From NCBI GenBank assembly GCA_018001225.1, contig JAGNIJ010000015.1, positions 1 to 64,000 of the forward strand: a stretch of DNA of 64,000 nucleotides, in the 5' to 3' direction. The stretch comes from Kiritimatiellia bacterium (GTDB taxonomy: Bacteria; Verrucomicrobiota; Kiritimatiellia; CAIQIC01; JAGNIJ01). Position 1 is the first letter of the stretch, and each line of letters starts with the position of its first letter. Under the pieces are notes generated by a model, which searched no databases, was not told where the DNA came from, and saw nothing but the letters and a program-made list of their open reading frames with translations. Made by a program: the position numbers and the translations under genes. This document shows, piece after piece, positions 1 through 9,024 of the stretch.

Positions 1-69
1 CCAATCACGAAGGTCTGGCGGCAGGAGCATCGGGGTGTTGCGGTCAATGTTGACGAATTGGGCGCTCAT
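1..69 (-). CDS. IS transposase, N-terminus only (runs off the window)
   Basis: Reading the minus strand from an ATG at 69 gives 23 residues beginning MSAQFVNIDRNTPMLLPPDL and continuing to the window edge. This N-terminal pattern (FVNxDRxTPxLLPPDLRDW) is what I know from IS5/IS1182-type DDE transposases with an N-terminal DUF772 domain. The catalytic part lies outside the window, so the family is a judgement from a short stretch. Its context supports it: the neighbouring plus-strand gene starts abruptly about 35 bp away and lacks its own N-terminus. Confidence 0.6.
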   Translation of the reverse strand, partial: MSAQFVNIDRNTPMLLPPDLRDW

Positions 70-104
70 AATGTCTGGATTCTACCAGCGCGACGCGGCG
101 ATGA
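1..104. mobile_element. Right end of an insertion sequence
   Basis: Covers the transposase start (1-69) and the adjoining non-coding end. The exact boundary is not visible because the other terminus is outside the window. I place it near 104, where the reading frame of the interrupted SGNH-like gene opens after a stop at 102-104. Without the second terminus the inverted repeats and target duplication cannot be read. Confidence 0.45.
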
Positions 105-1043
105 ACAGGGAAAGTCCGACAGTCTCTCTACAACTACGACGGCGACAACAGCGACGGGGCGTACCACGGGGGCGTGGGTACCGCGGGGTCCGAGGGCGGC
201 GCGGATTATCGGGCCGCCGCGGGGCCGGCGCGCACGACCAACGGCGTCATCCACGAGTGCATGCGCGGCAACCCGGACTGGTCCAACAAGCTGGTCTGTT
301 TCAGCAATTCCGTGGCCGTATCCGGCTGGCGATTTCCCAAGGTCAACGTGGTCATGGACAAATTCTGCTGGATCGACCCGTACGCCGATCCGACGAACTA
401 CTGCAGCCTGGTCAGCGCGCTGGAATCCCAGTACCCCGAGACGCTCTTCGTCTATCTGACCATGCCGCTGTCCGGGTTGAGCTTCGACGAGAACGACGAG
501 CGGAACTCGTTCAACCGGTATGTGCGGTCGTTTTGCTCGGCGAACGACAAGCACCTCCTGGATGTCGCCGACCTCGAGGCCTGGAACGTGGCCGGCGCGC
601 AGCAGGTCTATCTGTCCGGCGGCGTGACCAACCAGAAGATGTCCTTCGACTACTCGCTGGATACCGGCGGGGACTGGCATCTCAACGCCACCGGCCGGCG
701 GCGGATGGCGCTGGGTTGGTACTCCCTGGCCGTCGCGTTGTTCACAACCGACCGCGATGGCGACGGGATCACCGACGGCGACGAACTGCTGGCCGGCACC
801 CGGCCCGCCGATTCCAATTCCACCTTGAGCCTTCGGATCAGTCCCTCCTCGTTCGCCTCCTCCAACGCGGTATTCACGTGGACGTCCTCTTCGGGCCGGT
901 ACTACAGCGTGCAGCGGGCCGCCGGCCTTGTCGCCGACGTCAACTGGTCGAACCGGCTGTCCGACCGGCTGGGCGCCAATGCCTTCACGGACACCGTGGA
1001 CGCGGCGGCCCAGGGTTTCTATCGCCTCTCGGTCCGGCAGTAA
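105..1043 (+). pseudogene. Secreted SGNH-hydrolase-like protein, 5' end lost at IS junction
   Basis: The frame is open from 105; the first usable start is a GTG at 174 with no clear ribosome site. The protein resembles an SGNH-like family of Verrucomicrobia-type bacteria: a VNVVMDKFCWIDPYAD core, a LFVYLTMPLSG strand, and a late GGDWHLNATGRRR block carrying the Asp-x-x-His-like segment. A DRDGDGITDGDELLAGTRP calcium-type repeat and a small C-terminal domain ending in FYRLSVRQ follow. The N-terminal block with the nucleophile serine is missing; just upstream, on the opposite strand, is a transposase start. I infer that an IS inserted into this gene. Whether the 3' part is still expressed is unknown. 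Confidence 0.6.
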
Positions 1044-1685
1044 GCCGGCACTCCCCCGGGTCGGTTGCGGAACGAGAAACGCACAACGGATCGAGGGGGC
1101 TATCTCCGCTGAAAAAAAGCGGGGATGGTGCGCGGACCTTCAAAACAGCGCTATTCACTTTTCTCCAAATACGCGTGGAATTTCCGCGCGCCGATTCCTT
1201 TCTATAGAGTGATGCCAAATCCGGGTGAATGCGGTTAGATTTCGGGCTCGCAGGAGCTCGCCCCTCCATGATTCCTGCCACTGGAGGGCGGAGCTCTGCG
1301 ACGCCGTTCGTACCGCCTCTCACCCGTACCTGGTATGAGACATACGGATGCCCCACAGAAGAAGGGGAACAAAACGGTGCGATGGCGTAAGGCCGGACCC
1401 CCGCCGCGGTCGCGCCGGTGAAACAGGAAAAAAGAAGGGGCCGGGAAGGAGGTGAGCGACCGGAGCACGATCGCAAGTGGACAATGTAATGCGGAATGGG
1501 TTTTCCCGCGTTTAGGCTATACCCGAAACGGGACCCCGGCAGGTTTGTCCCGCCGGTGAACGAGGCAGGGGATCTGCGCGTGACGCGGTCTTCCCCGTAT
1601 TCCGAGGCCGTCGGGCCAGCCGGTCGGGGATCGCCCGTGTACGTTCGGGACACCTGTGCGGGCAGCTCGTTCGGCCGGCCTGTCT
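1044..1685. other. Intergenic region with one dispersed repeat, no convincing gene
   Basis: About 640 bp between the SGNH-like gene and the stop of the FG-GAP gene. It holds a GGAGGGCGGAGCTC-class palindromic repeat at 1248-1301. A strong Shine-Dalgarno-like AAGGAGGTGA lies at 1446-1455, but only a 35-codon GTG frame with no recognisable product follows. Nothing else is supportable. Confidence 0.5.
1248..1301. repeat. Dispersed palindromic repeat, GGAGGGCGGAGCTC class, copy A
   Basis: Left arm TCGCAGGAGCTCGCCCCTCC (1248-1267) and right arm GGAGGGCGGAGCTCTGCGA (1283-1301) are inverted copies separated by 15 bp. The same arms occur at 7712-7765 and 62721-62786, so this is a repeat family and not a chance hairpin. 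Confidence 0.75.
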
Positions 1686-3530
1686 TTATCGTTGGGCGCT
1701 GACCCTGTAAAAGACCGCGGGGGCGGCGGCCGCGGCGCGCTCCACCGTCGTGGTTGCGGCGACGGACACCAGGTTGGTGGCCTCGCCCCACCCGGAGCCG
1801 GTCAGCGAGCCGTTGGTATAGACCGTGTACGTCACGCCGGTCTGCCCGGCCCAGGTCACGGAGTACAGGCCGCTGGAGACGCCCGTCGCGATGAGCTCGG
1901 GATGGTACAGCACGAGTTCGGCCACGCCGGGCGGCGAGACCACGTACACGGCGCCGGCGTTGGTGGAGACGACGTTGGTGCCGGGGATGCTGTAATCGAA
2001 CAGCCGCTCGCCGATCAGCAGTTCGTCGAACGTGTCGCTGTTCATGTCGCTCATCGAGGCCAGCGCCCCGCCCGCCTCCGCGAGGGCCTGCGCGCCCTTC
2101 AACCGGAACCCGTTCGTGCCGTTGAGGGCTTCCGGGTCCAGCGCGGGCGGGAATAGGTCGCGCCCGAAGACGGCGAATATCTCGCCCGCGCTGGTGCGCC
2201 CGTCCGGCGAGAGGGTGGGTGCGCTGCACAGCAGGTCGCCGTAATCGTCCACGTTCAACCGGGCGGCCCCGGCCAGCGCGGAGCCGAAACCGGACCCCGT
2301 GTTGGTATAGGCGATCGCGAAGCCGTTGGTCCCGTTGAGATTGGTCACGGAGAGGCTGGCCGGCGGGTGGGTGCGCCCGAAGACGACGTAGACCTCGTTC
2401 AGGTTGTACGCGCTGACCGCCGCGTCGAAGAAACCGTCGCCGTTCAAGTCGGAGGCGGCCACTGCGTACCCGCAGTTGCCGAACAACCCGTCGCCGTCGA
2501 TCCGGAACCCGTTGGTCCCGTTCAAGGCGGCCAGGGAAAGCGAGGCGGTCCGGTTCGTGCTGCCGAACACCGCGTAGGCGCGGCCGGCGGAGAAGAAGTC
2601 GGGCGCCGTGTGCGCGCCGATCAGGATGTCGTCCCGGCCGTCGCCGTTGTAATCGCAGAGGGCCGCGAGGGCGTGCCCGGCGCTGTCGGAGGCGCTTTCG
2701 CCGGTCAGGATCATGCCGTTCGTGCCGTCGAGCGCGCCGAGATCCAGCGCGGCCGGAAAATTCGTCGCGCCGAAGACCAGGTACACGCGCCCGATGTTGG
2801 TCTGCCCGCCGACCTTGGCCTTCTCGGCCCCGACGAGGAAGTCGGCGCGGCCGTCCCCGTTGAAATCGCCGGCCGGGGCGAGGGCGGACGCGCACTGGAA
2901 GCCCGCGGCCTCGCCGGCCAGCGTAAACCCGTTGGTTCCGTTGAGGTCGGCGAGGCTGACGTTCAGGGGAAAGCCCGTGGCGCCGAACACGACGTACACC
3001 GCGCCCGCGCCGGCGCGGCCCAGGGGGTCGGCCTGCGGCGCGCCAAAGGCGACGTCCGCGCGCCCGTCCCCGTTGATATCGCCGAGCCCGGCGACGCTGG
3101 CGCCGAGCTGGTCGTCCGCGGCCAGGCCCGTGACCTGGAACCCGTTGGTGCCGTTGAGAAACGTCGGCTGCTGGGAGGGCAGGGCGGGGCCCGGCCCGAA
3201 CAGGACATAGGCGCGGCCCTCGCGGAAGCTCGGCGAGTTGAAGAACGGCGCGCCGACCACGATGTCGCCGTGGCCGTCGGCATTGATGTCCCCGGCTGCC
3301 GACAACGCGGTGCCCAGGCGGCTTTCATCCGCCGGGCCGACCAGGCGGAATCCGTTGGCGCCGGTCAGCAGGCCGCTCAAGCCGTCGTAGACCGAAAGCA
3401 CGACGTGGCTGGCAAAGAAGAAGTAGCCCGGCTCCAGGGCGCGCGCCGGCAGCACCGATCCGGCGATCGCGGCCAGCAGCAACAGGTGGAAAAGAAAGCG
3501 AGAAATACCACTTCCTGAATGACACTGCAC
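1686..3530 (-). CDS. Secreted FG-GAP (integrin-type) beta-propeller protein
   Basis: About 614 residues from a GTG at 3530, chosen because it directly precedes a signal peptide (FLFHLLLLAAIAGSVLPARA) and has an AGG-type ribosome site. Seven FG-GAP repeats follow, each with a calcium loop such as DINADGHGD, DINGDGRAD, DFNGDGRAD or DYNGDGRDD and a closing YVxFG strand; the last two loops are degenerate. Between blades there is a recurring NGTNGF segment, which suggests recent expansion of one module. The C-terminus ends in FYRVSAQR, like other secreted proteins of this window. The family is extracellular and often involved in adhesion or carbohydrate contact; the ligand here is unknown. A frame extension to 3680 runs through a repeat element and is unlikely to be translated. 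Confidence 0.8.
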   Translation of the reverse strand: MQCHSGSGISRFLFHLLLLAAIAGSVLPARALEPGYFFFASHVVLSVYDGLSGLLTGANGFRLVGPADESRLGTALSAAGDINADGHGDIVVGAPFFNSPSFREGRAYVLFGPGPALPSQQPTFLNGTNGFQVTGLAADDQLGASVAGLGDINGDGRADVAFGAPQADPLGRAGAGAVYVVFGATGFPLNVSLADLNGTNGFTLAGEAAGFQCASALAPAGDFNGDGRADFLVGAEKAKVGGQTNIGRVYLVFGATNFPAALDLGALDGTNGMILTGESASDSAGHALAALCDYNGDGRDDILIGAHTAPDFFSAGRAYAVFGSTNRTASLSLAALNGTNGFRIDGDGLFGNCGYAVAASDLNGDGFFDAAVSAYNLNEVYVVFGRTHPPASLSVTNLNGTNGFAIAYTNTGSGFGSALAGAARLNVDDYGDLLCSAPTLSPDGRTSAGEIFAVFGRDLFPPALDPEALNGTNGFRLKGAQALAEAGGALASMSDMNSDTFDELLIGERLFDYSIPGTNVVSTNAGAVYVVSPPGVAELVLYHPELIATGVSSGLYSVTWAGQTGVTYTVYTNGSLTGSGWGEATNLVSVAATTTVERAAAAAPAVFYRVSAQR

Positions 3531-3534
3531 TGAC

Positions 3535-3636
3535 CTACCCACCCCGGCCCGCAAGCAGGCCGCCCCTCCCGGGAGGGGAAATGTGCTTGTTAATGAAAGG
3601 TTCCCTCCCCTCCCTCGGAGGGGGCGGGGGTGGGTA
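3535..3636. repeat. Repeat element with TACCCACCCC / GGGGTGGGTA ends
   Basis: The element begins CTACCCACCCC (3535-3545) and ends GGGGTGGGTA (3627-3636). Inside are two further palindromic blocks, CTCCCGGGAG near 3567 and CCCTCCCTCGGAGGG near 3607. It sits directly upstream of the FG-GAP gene, so it could also affect that gene's leader. A small non-autonomous element is an inference from the inverted ends; no second copy is in the window. Confidence 0.45.
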
Positions 3637-3717
3637 AGAAGCGTGCAAAAACGAACTAAAAAAAATGGCGCAATGTTCATGGGCGGATACTCAACAGCGG
3701 CAGGCTGAAAAAAGCAA

Positions 3718-3749
3718 GGCGGGAGCGCGGTGGAGGACGCGCTCCCGCC
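3718..3749 (-). terminator. Rho-independent terminator after the starch-binding surface protein
   Basis: A perfect 12-bp stem (GGCGGGAGCGCG at 3718-3729 with CGCGCTCCCGCC at 3738-3749) and an 8-nt loop. On the minus strand it is followed a few bases later by a run of six T. It lies 15 bp past the stop codon at 3764. Confidence 0.85.
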
Positions 3750-3763
3750 TGTGCACTGACTGC

Positions 3764-6700
3764 CTATTTACGAACTGTTTTCTTCAACGTCCGCTGCACA
3801 ATCTTTTTCGGCGCCCGACCCGTGGTGATGTTGACGGTATGGTTGTCGTTGCCGGCCAGCGTCAGGCTCCAGGCCTGGCCGTTATTGGTTTCCCAGTGGC
3901 CCTTCTTGTGGAAGGCGAAGACGACTTCGGAGACGCCTTCCGGAAGGGTGTACGTGGCCCAGCGGACCTTGTTGGCTGACGCCCGCATCGGGATCTGGAC
4001 GGTGTTTTTCCAGCCGGGCTGCCCGATGACCAGCTTCCACTGGCCGGAGCGGGGGCTCGTCCATTTCACCGTCAGCGTCCTGGCCGCCGCCGGCGCCACG
4101 GTTGTTGTGGCGGCAGCCCCGGCCGCCGTCGCGGCCTTGGCGGTCGAAGGCGCGGCGGAGCCGCCGCCACCGCCGGCCGGCTGAACCGGGATGCGCCAGT
4201 TCTGGCCGCCGTTGTTGTCCCACGTCCCGGCGTTGTCGTGGAAGCACACGTTGATTTCCGTGGCGCCCGCGGGCACGGTGATCGTGGCCTGGAACCGGCT
4301 GATCCGCCCGTTCAGGCCGAACTGCGCGGTGTCATACACGCCCTGCCAGCCGTTGTGCCCGACGTGCGCGTAGATCGGCTTGCCAAAGAGGGGATTGCCT
4401 TCGTTGACGTAGAAGTACGAGAGGTTCAACTGCTCGCCGGGGCTCGGGTAGGCCGGCGACCACAGCAGCTTGATGCCCATCGAATCATTGGGAACCGTCG
4501 GGCTCAACCCGAGCACCCACTCGATGATGTTGGCGATGGGGAAGTAGGTCGGCCCGTCGAGGTCCGAGTTATTGTTCGTCGCGCTCTGGCCCAGGTTGCC
4601 GAAGTAGTCGAGTTCCCACTGGTCCGGCAGGCCGTCGCTGTCGCTGTCGCCCACGGCGGCGGCGATGGAGAAGTCGAAGTCGTTGCCCGCGCTCTGCGCG
4701 TAGCCGGTGCCGGCGGCGTTCTTCGCTTCCATCCAGAACTCGACCGACGTCCCCGCGGGGAACGTGCCGAGATCGAACGAGAAGAAATCGAAGATCGGCT
4801 TGTTGCTCAAGCCGGCCGGACTGAAGACGCCCTGCACTGTCTGCGCGTTGCTCCAGTCGCCGGGCGTCGTGGTGTAGTGCAACAGGGCGGTACTGCTGCA
4901 GCTGGTTTGGACGAGGTTGCCGTTGCCGTTTTCCACCGGTCGCGCGACGATGGTGACCGCCTGGCCGGCGTCGAACTGGCCGAACGAATTGCTGGATTCC
5001 TGCGGCGCTCGGCCGTTGGCGCGGGCCTTGGCGTTGTCGTAGCGGTAGGGGTCGAGACCCCAGAAGATCGGCGTTTGCACCGTCACGGAACTCGCCACGG
5101 CGGCCCGGTAATCCTGCCCGCCGTTGTTGTCCCAGCGCGTGGTACCCTGGCCGTCGGTGACGGCCAGGGCGTAGCGGACCGTGGTTCCGGCCGCGAATTT
5201 TCCGAGGTTCGCGTGCCACCAGTCGTTCGCGCCCGCGCTGCCGCCGAGCGCCATGGCTTTGTTGGTCCAGTTCACGCCGTCCGTCGAGTAGGCGACGCCG
5301 GCCGAGACGGCCGCACCGCGGGGCGTGGATTCGATGTTGATCCAGAGATCGTCCGTGGCATCCAACTCGGCGCCGGAGGGCCAGTGATAGGTGTTGCCAA
5401 TCCAGGTCACCGCGGGGGCGCCGGCGGACCCGGAGGAGATGACGGTATTGAGGCCGCTGTTGTAATCGATGGCCAGCAGGTGCACGGTATTCCCGTCGCG
5501 CACGTCCTTGGATACCCAGGAGTTGCCGCCCGCGATCAGCGCCGGGGCGCTCCAGGTCGCGCCGCCGTCCGTGGAAAGCTCGTAGTAACGCAGCTCGTTG
5601 CGCGTGGACACCGCGACCAGGCCGGCGTCGATCTTCGCGATGGAATCCACGGTGCCGCCGCCCGGCCAGAAGAGCGTCCAAGTGCCCCAGGCCGCGCCGA
5701 TGTCCTTGTGGGCCAGGTTCAGGCCCTCCGGGAGCGAGCCGCCGACCATCGCCATGTACACGTGACCCGCGGCGTCCACGTCCAATTGCCCGTCCGCGTA
5801 CGACTGGCCAGTCGAGCGGTCCACCCAGGTCTGCCCGCCGTCGGTGCTCTCGTGGCAGAAGGGCGTGGAGAAGCCGCCGTACCAACCGATGAGCGAGGAG
5901 CTCACGACCATTTTCTGTCCGCGCACCTCGAAGTCCTTCACGTGCACCGTGGCCTTGTAGCTGCTGCGGTCGAAGATCGTGCGCTCGGCCTCCCACGCCG
6001 TCGCGTCCTTGTGGATGCGGCGGAACCGGACGCGGGACGTCTCCGGGGCGGTGAAGTTGTCGTAGGCCAGATACGTGTAGGTGTCGTCCGCGCGAAGTTG
6101 ACCGTAGCGGCTCAACGGGCCCGCGTAGTCGCTGGCGACGTCGATAGGCGCGCTCCAGGTCGCGCCGCCGTTGGCGCTGTTGATCAGGCGGGTCTGGTTG
6201 TTGTCGCCGTACAGGACGTGCACGCCGCGGGAGGAGACCGCGATGCGCGGATACGTCATCCCGCCGTTGACCGAAGCCAGTTGCGAGGGAGCCGTCCAGC
6301 CCTCGCCGGCTGCCTTCTTGGAGAACAGGACCGTCTCGGGCTGGTTCCAGTCCGCGCGCTCGGCCCATACGGCATGGATCGTGCCGTTGTAGGCGGCGAT
6401 GTCCATGTACAGCGCGCCGTTGGCCGGGATCGCGGCGGAGGTTGTCCAGCCGACGCTCCCGGTGCTGCTGCCGGGGACGACGTAGGCGTAGTCCTGGGAG
6501 TTGTTGTTGTCGTAGATGTGCCCGCCCCAGTCGTCCCAGCCGTGGAAGTAGTACTTCACCGTCGCGCCGGCGGGGAACGCGGCCGCAGGCGTCACGATCC
6601 ACTTGGAGTTGCCGTCCACATTCCCGTTGTAGGCCATGCCGTGGGTCGTCCACGTCCCGCCGTTGACCTGTACGCCGACCTCGGCGTGGAGGCCGGCGTA

Positions 6701-6856
6701 ATCCTGGTTCATCAGGATCGTGAACGTGCCGGGATTGGAACCCGAGTGGCGGGTGAACGCGCCGTAGGTGCCGATCCAGGTGGGGAAGGCCATCGCGCTC
6801 GTGGCGAAGAGGCACAGGCCCAGGGTGAAGAGGATGGAGCGAGTCAGATGTCGCAT
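3764..6856 (-). CDS. Secreted multidomain protein with starch-binding-like modules and Asp-box repeats
   Basis: 1030 residues from the ATG at 6856, which has the ribosome site AAGGAGA and a clear signal peptide (ILFTLGLCLFATSAMA). A frame extension to 7003 lacks both. An N-terminal CBM25-like module ends in YDNNNSQDY (about 116-123). Then comes a sialidase-type region with Asp boxes such as SANGGATWS, STDGGQTW and STDGGATWS. A second CBM-like module (WDNNGGQDY) follows, then a DSDSDGLPD calcium-type segment, then two more CBM-like modules (WDNNGGQNW, WETNNGQAW) and a basic tail. WDNNxGxxY endings are typical of CBM25/26-type starch-binding domains. No catalytic domain is recognised. Likely role: binding alpha-glucan or other glycans at the cell surface (inference). 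Confidence 0.7.
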   Translation of the reverse strand: MRHLTRSILFTLGLCLFATSAMAFPTWIGTYGAFTRHSGSNPGTFTILMNQDYAGLHAEVGVQVNGGTWTTHGMAYNGNVDGNSKWIVTPAAAFPAGATVKYYFHGWDDWGGHIYDNNNSQDYAYVVPGSSTGSVGWTTSAAIPANGALYMDIAAYNGTIHAVWAERADWNQPETVLFSKKAAGEGWTAPSQLASVNGGMTYPRIAVSSRGVHVLYGDNNQTRLINSANGGATWSAPIDVASDYAGPLSRYGQLRADDTYTYLAYDNFTAPETSRVRFRRIHKDATAWEAERTIFDRSSYKATVHVKDFEVRGQKMVVSSSLIGWYGGFSTPFCHESTDGGQTWVDRSTGQSYADGQLDVDAAGHVYMAMVGGSLPEGLNLAHKDIGAAWGTWTLFWPGGGTVDSIAKIDAGLVAVSTRNELRYYELSTDGGATWSAPALIAGGNSWVSKDVRDGNTVHLLAIDYNSGLNTVISSGSAGAPAVTWIGNTYHWPSGAELDATDDLWINIESTPRGAAVSAGVAYSTDGVNWTNKAMALGGSAGANDWWHANLGKFAAGTTVRYALAVTDGQGTTRWDNNGGQDYRAAVASSVTVQTPIFWGLDPYRYDNAKARANGRAPQESSNSFGQFDAGQAVTIVARPVENGNGNLVQTSCSSTALLHYTTTPGDWSNAQTVQGVFSPAGLSNKPIFDFFSFDLGTFPAGTSVEFWMEAKNAAGTGYAQSAGNDFDFSIAAAVGDSDSDGLPDQWELDYFGNLGQSATNNNSDLDGPTYFPIANIIEWVLGLSPTVPNDSMGIKLLWSPAYPSPGEQLNLSYFYVNEGNPLFGKPIYAHVGHNGWQGVYDTAQFGLNGRISRFQATITVPAGATEINVCFHDNAGTWDNNGGQNWRIPVQPAGGGGGSAAPSTAKAATAAGAAATTTVAPAAARTLTVKWTSPRSGQWKLVIGQPGWKNTVQIPMRASANKVRWATYTLPEGVSEVVFAFHKKGHWETNNGQAWSLTLAGNDNHTVNITTGRAPKKIVQRTLKKTVRK

Positions 6857-6943
6857 GTGCTGTCTCCTTGCATTCTTTTGATACTCAAGATTCCGCTTCC
6901 TTCCGCGAAATTGGGCAATACAGATACCCGGCCTCCTTAAACA

Positions 6944-6959
6944 AGTAAAGCGTTTTACT
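6944..6959. promoter_or_regulatory. Possible LacI-family operator upstream of the starch-binding surface gene
   Basis: AGTAAAGCGTTTTACT is a near-perfect 16-bp palindrome with a central CG, as in LacI/GalR-type operators. It lies about 90 bp upstream of the ATG at 6856, in an AT-rich stretch that could hold the promoter. No regulator gene is nearby, so the assignment rests on shape alone. Confidence 0.35.
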
Positions 6960-7054
6960 AACTTTTTATAAACAGGCTGTAAACATTGATTAAAATGCAT
7001 CATTTTTTTGAGGGCGGCAGGCCCCCGTCGCTCTCCGCGATGGACCCCGGCGGG

Positions 7055-7630
7055 TTATTTCGAGATCACGTACACGGCCGCCGTGGCGCGCAGGCGGCGC
7101 AGGCGGGCGATCGGGCGCTGGCCCGTGAGATAGATCACTTCCCGGATGCGCGCGCCGACCGAGCGCGTGAACTCGTCGAACTGCGGGATGGTGATCGCCC
7201 GTTCGCGGGGTTCGCCGGACAGCAGGCTCTGCCCCAGTCCGCCGCCGCGCAGGGCCCGGCAGCGGCAGCGCCAGTGCCCCGCGTTGTCGAAAGAAATGAT
7301 CGCCGCGCTGCCGACCCGCAGCATCTCCTTTGCGACTGTGGAGGGCGCGTCGAGGTAGGCGAGGGTCTGGCTCAAGATCACGAAGTCGAAGGCGCCGTCC
7401 CGGTAGTCCGCGAGGCCCTCCTCGATGTTGCCGTGGCGGACCGAGAGCCCGCGCGCGATACAGGCCCGGACGTTCTCCTCGCTCAACTCGACGCCGCGGA
7501 CCTGCGCCTTTTTCTCGCGGGACAGGCGCTCGAGGAGGGCGCCGTCGCCGCACCCGAGGTCGAGCACGCGCGCGCCCTCGGGGACTAAGCCCACGATGGT
7601 GTCGAAGTCGAGTCTTTTTCCCTGCGGCAT
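7055..7630 (-). CDS. metW: Methionine biosynthesis protein MetW
   Basis: 191 residues from the ATG at 7630 with an AAGG ribosome site; a longer frame to 7732 reads through a palindromic repeat and is not expected to be made. It is a SAM-dependent methyltransferase-fold protein: VLDLGCGDGALLERL gives the SAM-binding glycine loop, GVELSEENV the acidic strand and FDFVILSQTL motif IV. MetW proteins are commonly encoded next to metX and are reported to support homoserine acetylation; their exact chemistry is not settled. Here it follows metX on the same strand, 149 bp downstream. Confidence 0.88.
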   Translation of the reverse strand: MPQGKRLDFDTIVGLVPEGARVLDLGCGDGALLERLSREKKAQVRGVELSEENVRACIARGLSVRHGNIEEGLADYRDGAFDFVILSQTLAYLDAPSTVAKEMLRVGSAAIISFDNAGHWRCRCRALRGGGLGQSLLSGEPRERAITIPQFDEFTRSVGARIREVIYLTGQRPIARLRRLRATAAVYVISK

Positions 7631-7711
7631 GCGGATACCTTCGCGCACGGCGCGATGAAGGTCAAGCCGGGGGAATGCGAGGCGTATCCCGTGAGTAATC
7701 CAACTGCGGCG

Positions 7712-7765
7712 TCGCGGAGCTCCGCCCTCCAAAGCTTTTCCGGTTGGAGGGTCGAGCTCCTGCGA
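7712..7765. repeat. Dispersed palindromic repeat, GGAGGGCGGAGCTC class, copy B
   Basis: Arms TCGCGGAGCTCCGCCCTCC (7712-7730) and GGAGGGTCGAGCTCCTGCGA (7746-7765) with a 15-bp spacer. It sits in the metX-metW intergenic space, so the transcript would carry a strong hairpin between the two coding regions. Confidence 0.8.
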
Positions 7766-7779
7766 GACCGGTCCGAAGG

Positions 7780-8889
7780 TTATTTCCCGGCGACCCGCGA
7801 GAGGAAATCGCGCGAGAGCCCGGCCAGCCGGTCCGTTTCCAGCAGGAAGCTGTCGTGGCCGTAGTCGCTGCGGATCTCGACGTAGGTGACGTCGATGCCG
7901 TTCTGGAGCAGGGCGCGGACCAGTTCCTCCGATTGCTCGGGCGGGTAGAGCCAGTCGGAGGAATAGCTAACGACCAGGAACCGCGCCGTCACTTTTTGGA
8001 AGGCGTCCGCGAGCGAGGCGTGCCCGAGGGCGAGGTCGAAGTAGTCGATGGCCTTCGTGATGAACAGGAACGAGTTGGCGTCGAACCGCTGGGTGAAGTG
8101 GTCGCCCTGGTGCTTGAGGTAGCTCTCCACGGCGAACTCCGTCGCAAAGTCGAAGCCGTATTTCTGGCGCTCCTGCAGCCGCCGCCCGAACTTCTCCCTC
8201 ATGGACGTGTCGCTCAAGTATGTGATGTGCCCGACCATCCGGGCGACCGACAGGCCGTCCTTGGGCGCCTCTTCCCTGGTGTATTTCCCGCGCTTCCATT
8301 TCGGGTCGGCATAGATCGCCTGGCGCGCGACCTCGTTGAACGCGATGCTCTGCGGCGACACCTGGGCGGTGGCCGCGAGCACGATCGCGCTGCGGACGCG
8401 CGCGGGGTACGAAATGGTCCACTGCAGGGCCTGCATCCCCCCCATGCTGCCGCCGACCACCGAGAGCAGCGTTTCGATGCCGAGGCGATCCAGGAGGAGC
8501 CGCTGTGCCTCCACCATGTCGGCGACGGTCACCACGGGAAACTCCAGGGCATACGGTTGGCCGGTCTTGGGATTGATCGAGGAGGGGCCGGTGCTCCCCT
8601 GGCAGCCGCCGATCACGTTCGAGCAGATGAAGAAGTACTTGTCCGTGTCGAAGGCCCGGCCGGGCCCGACGGCGTTGTCCCACCAGCCGGGCTTCCGGTC
8701 AGATGCCGAGTGCCGTCCGGCGACATGGGCGTCCCCGGAGAGCGCGTGCAGGATCAGGACCGCGTTGCTATGGTCCTTGTTCAGGGTGCCGTAGGTTTCA
8801 TAGGCCAGCGTGAAAGGCGCGTGCAGCGTCGCCCCGCTTTGCAGTTTGAGCGGCTCCTGGAACGTCGCAAACTCCGTTTTAACGATCAT
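7780..8889 (-). CDS. metX: Homoserine O-acetyltransferase
   Basis: 369 residues from the ATG at 8889. That start has GAGAGGA about six bases upstream; an ATG three bases earlier is too close to it. It is an alpha/beta-hydrolase-fold acyltransferase that converts homoserine and acetyl-CoA to O-acetylhomoserine, the substrate of MetY. Seen: nucleophile elbow GGSMGG (Ser about 148), the family block [17 protein letters not shown], a YSSDWLYPP segment with the catalytic Asp, and the DYGHDSFL segment with the catalytic His. Length is normal. It pairs with metW downstream, and the sulfur-carrier methionine genes lie divergently on the other side of the porin gene. No SAM riboswitch is recognisable upstream. 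Confidence 0.93.
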   Translation of the reverse strand: MIVKTEFATFQEPLKLQSGATLHAPFTLAYETYGTLNKDHSNAVLILHALSGDAHVAGRHSASDRKPGWWDNAVGPGRAFDTDKYFFICSNVIGGCQGSTGPSSINPKTGQPYALEFPVVTVADMVEAQRLLLDRLGIETLLSVVGGSMGGMQALQWTISYPARVRSAIVLAATAQVSPQSIAFNEVARQAIYADPKWKRGKYTREEAPKDGLSVARMVGHITYLSDTSMREKFGRRLQERQKYGFDFATEFAVESYLKHQGDHFTQRFDANSFLFITKAIDYFDLALGHASLADAFQKVTARFLVVSYSSDWLYPPEQSEELVRALLQNGIDVTYVEIRSDYGHDSFLLETDRLAGLSRDFLSRVAGK

Positions 8890-8985
8890 CATTTCCTCTC
8901 CCGGCCAGTCGGCGAATGCACAAGGTACCAAGATTCATGGCCTGTTGCCAATTGAGAGATAAGCAAAGAATGTCATACGGTTTAT

Positions 8986-9024
8986 TTGACATTCAGTTAT
9001 CTTGATATAATCTATCGATATAAT
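8986..9024 (+). promoter_or_regulatory. AT-rich promoter region before the porin/sulfur genes
   Basis: A TTGACA at 8986-8991 and two TATAAT hexamers at 9006-9011 and 9019-9024 stand out in an otherwise GC-rich sequence. The spacing of TTGACA to the first TATAAT is only 14 bp, so the exact -35/-10 pairing is uncertain. The ATG at 9052 follows an AGGGGATTA ribosome site. Confidence 0.45.

Noticed and set aside
1452..1559. 35-codon frame after a strong AAGGAGGTGA
   Set aside because: The GTG is part of the Shine-Dalgarno-like string itself, so spacing is wrong; the peptide has no recognisable features.
985..2895. Long minus-strand frame across the end of the SGNH gene and the FG-GAP gene
   Set aside because: Arg/Gly/Pro-rich shadow of the FG-GAP gene in another frame; no family features.
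4238..6940. 900-codon plus-strand frame opposite the starch-binding surface gene
   Set aside because: Antisense shadow caused by high GC at the third codon position; composition is Val/Arg/Gly/Ala-rich and no motif is present.
7631..7732. Longer MetW start at 7732
   Set aside because: The extra codons translate the palindromic repeat; the ATG at 7630 has a ribosome site and fits family length.
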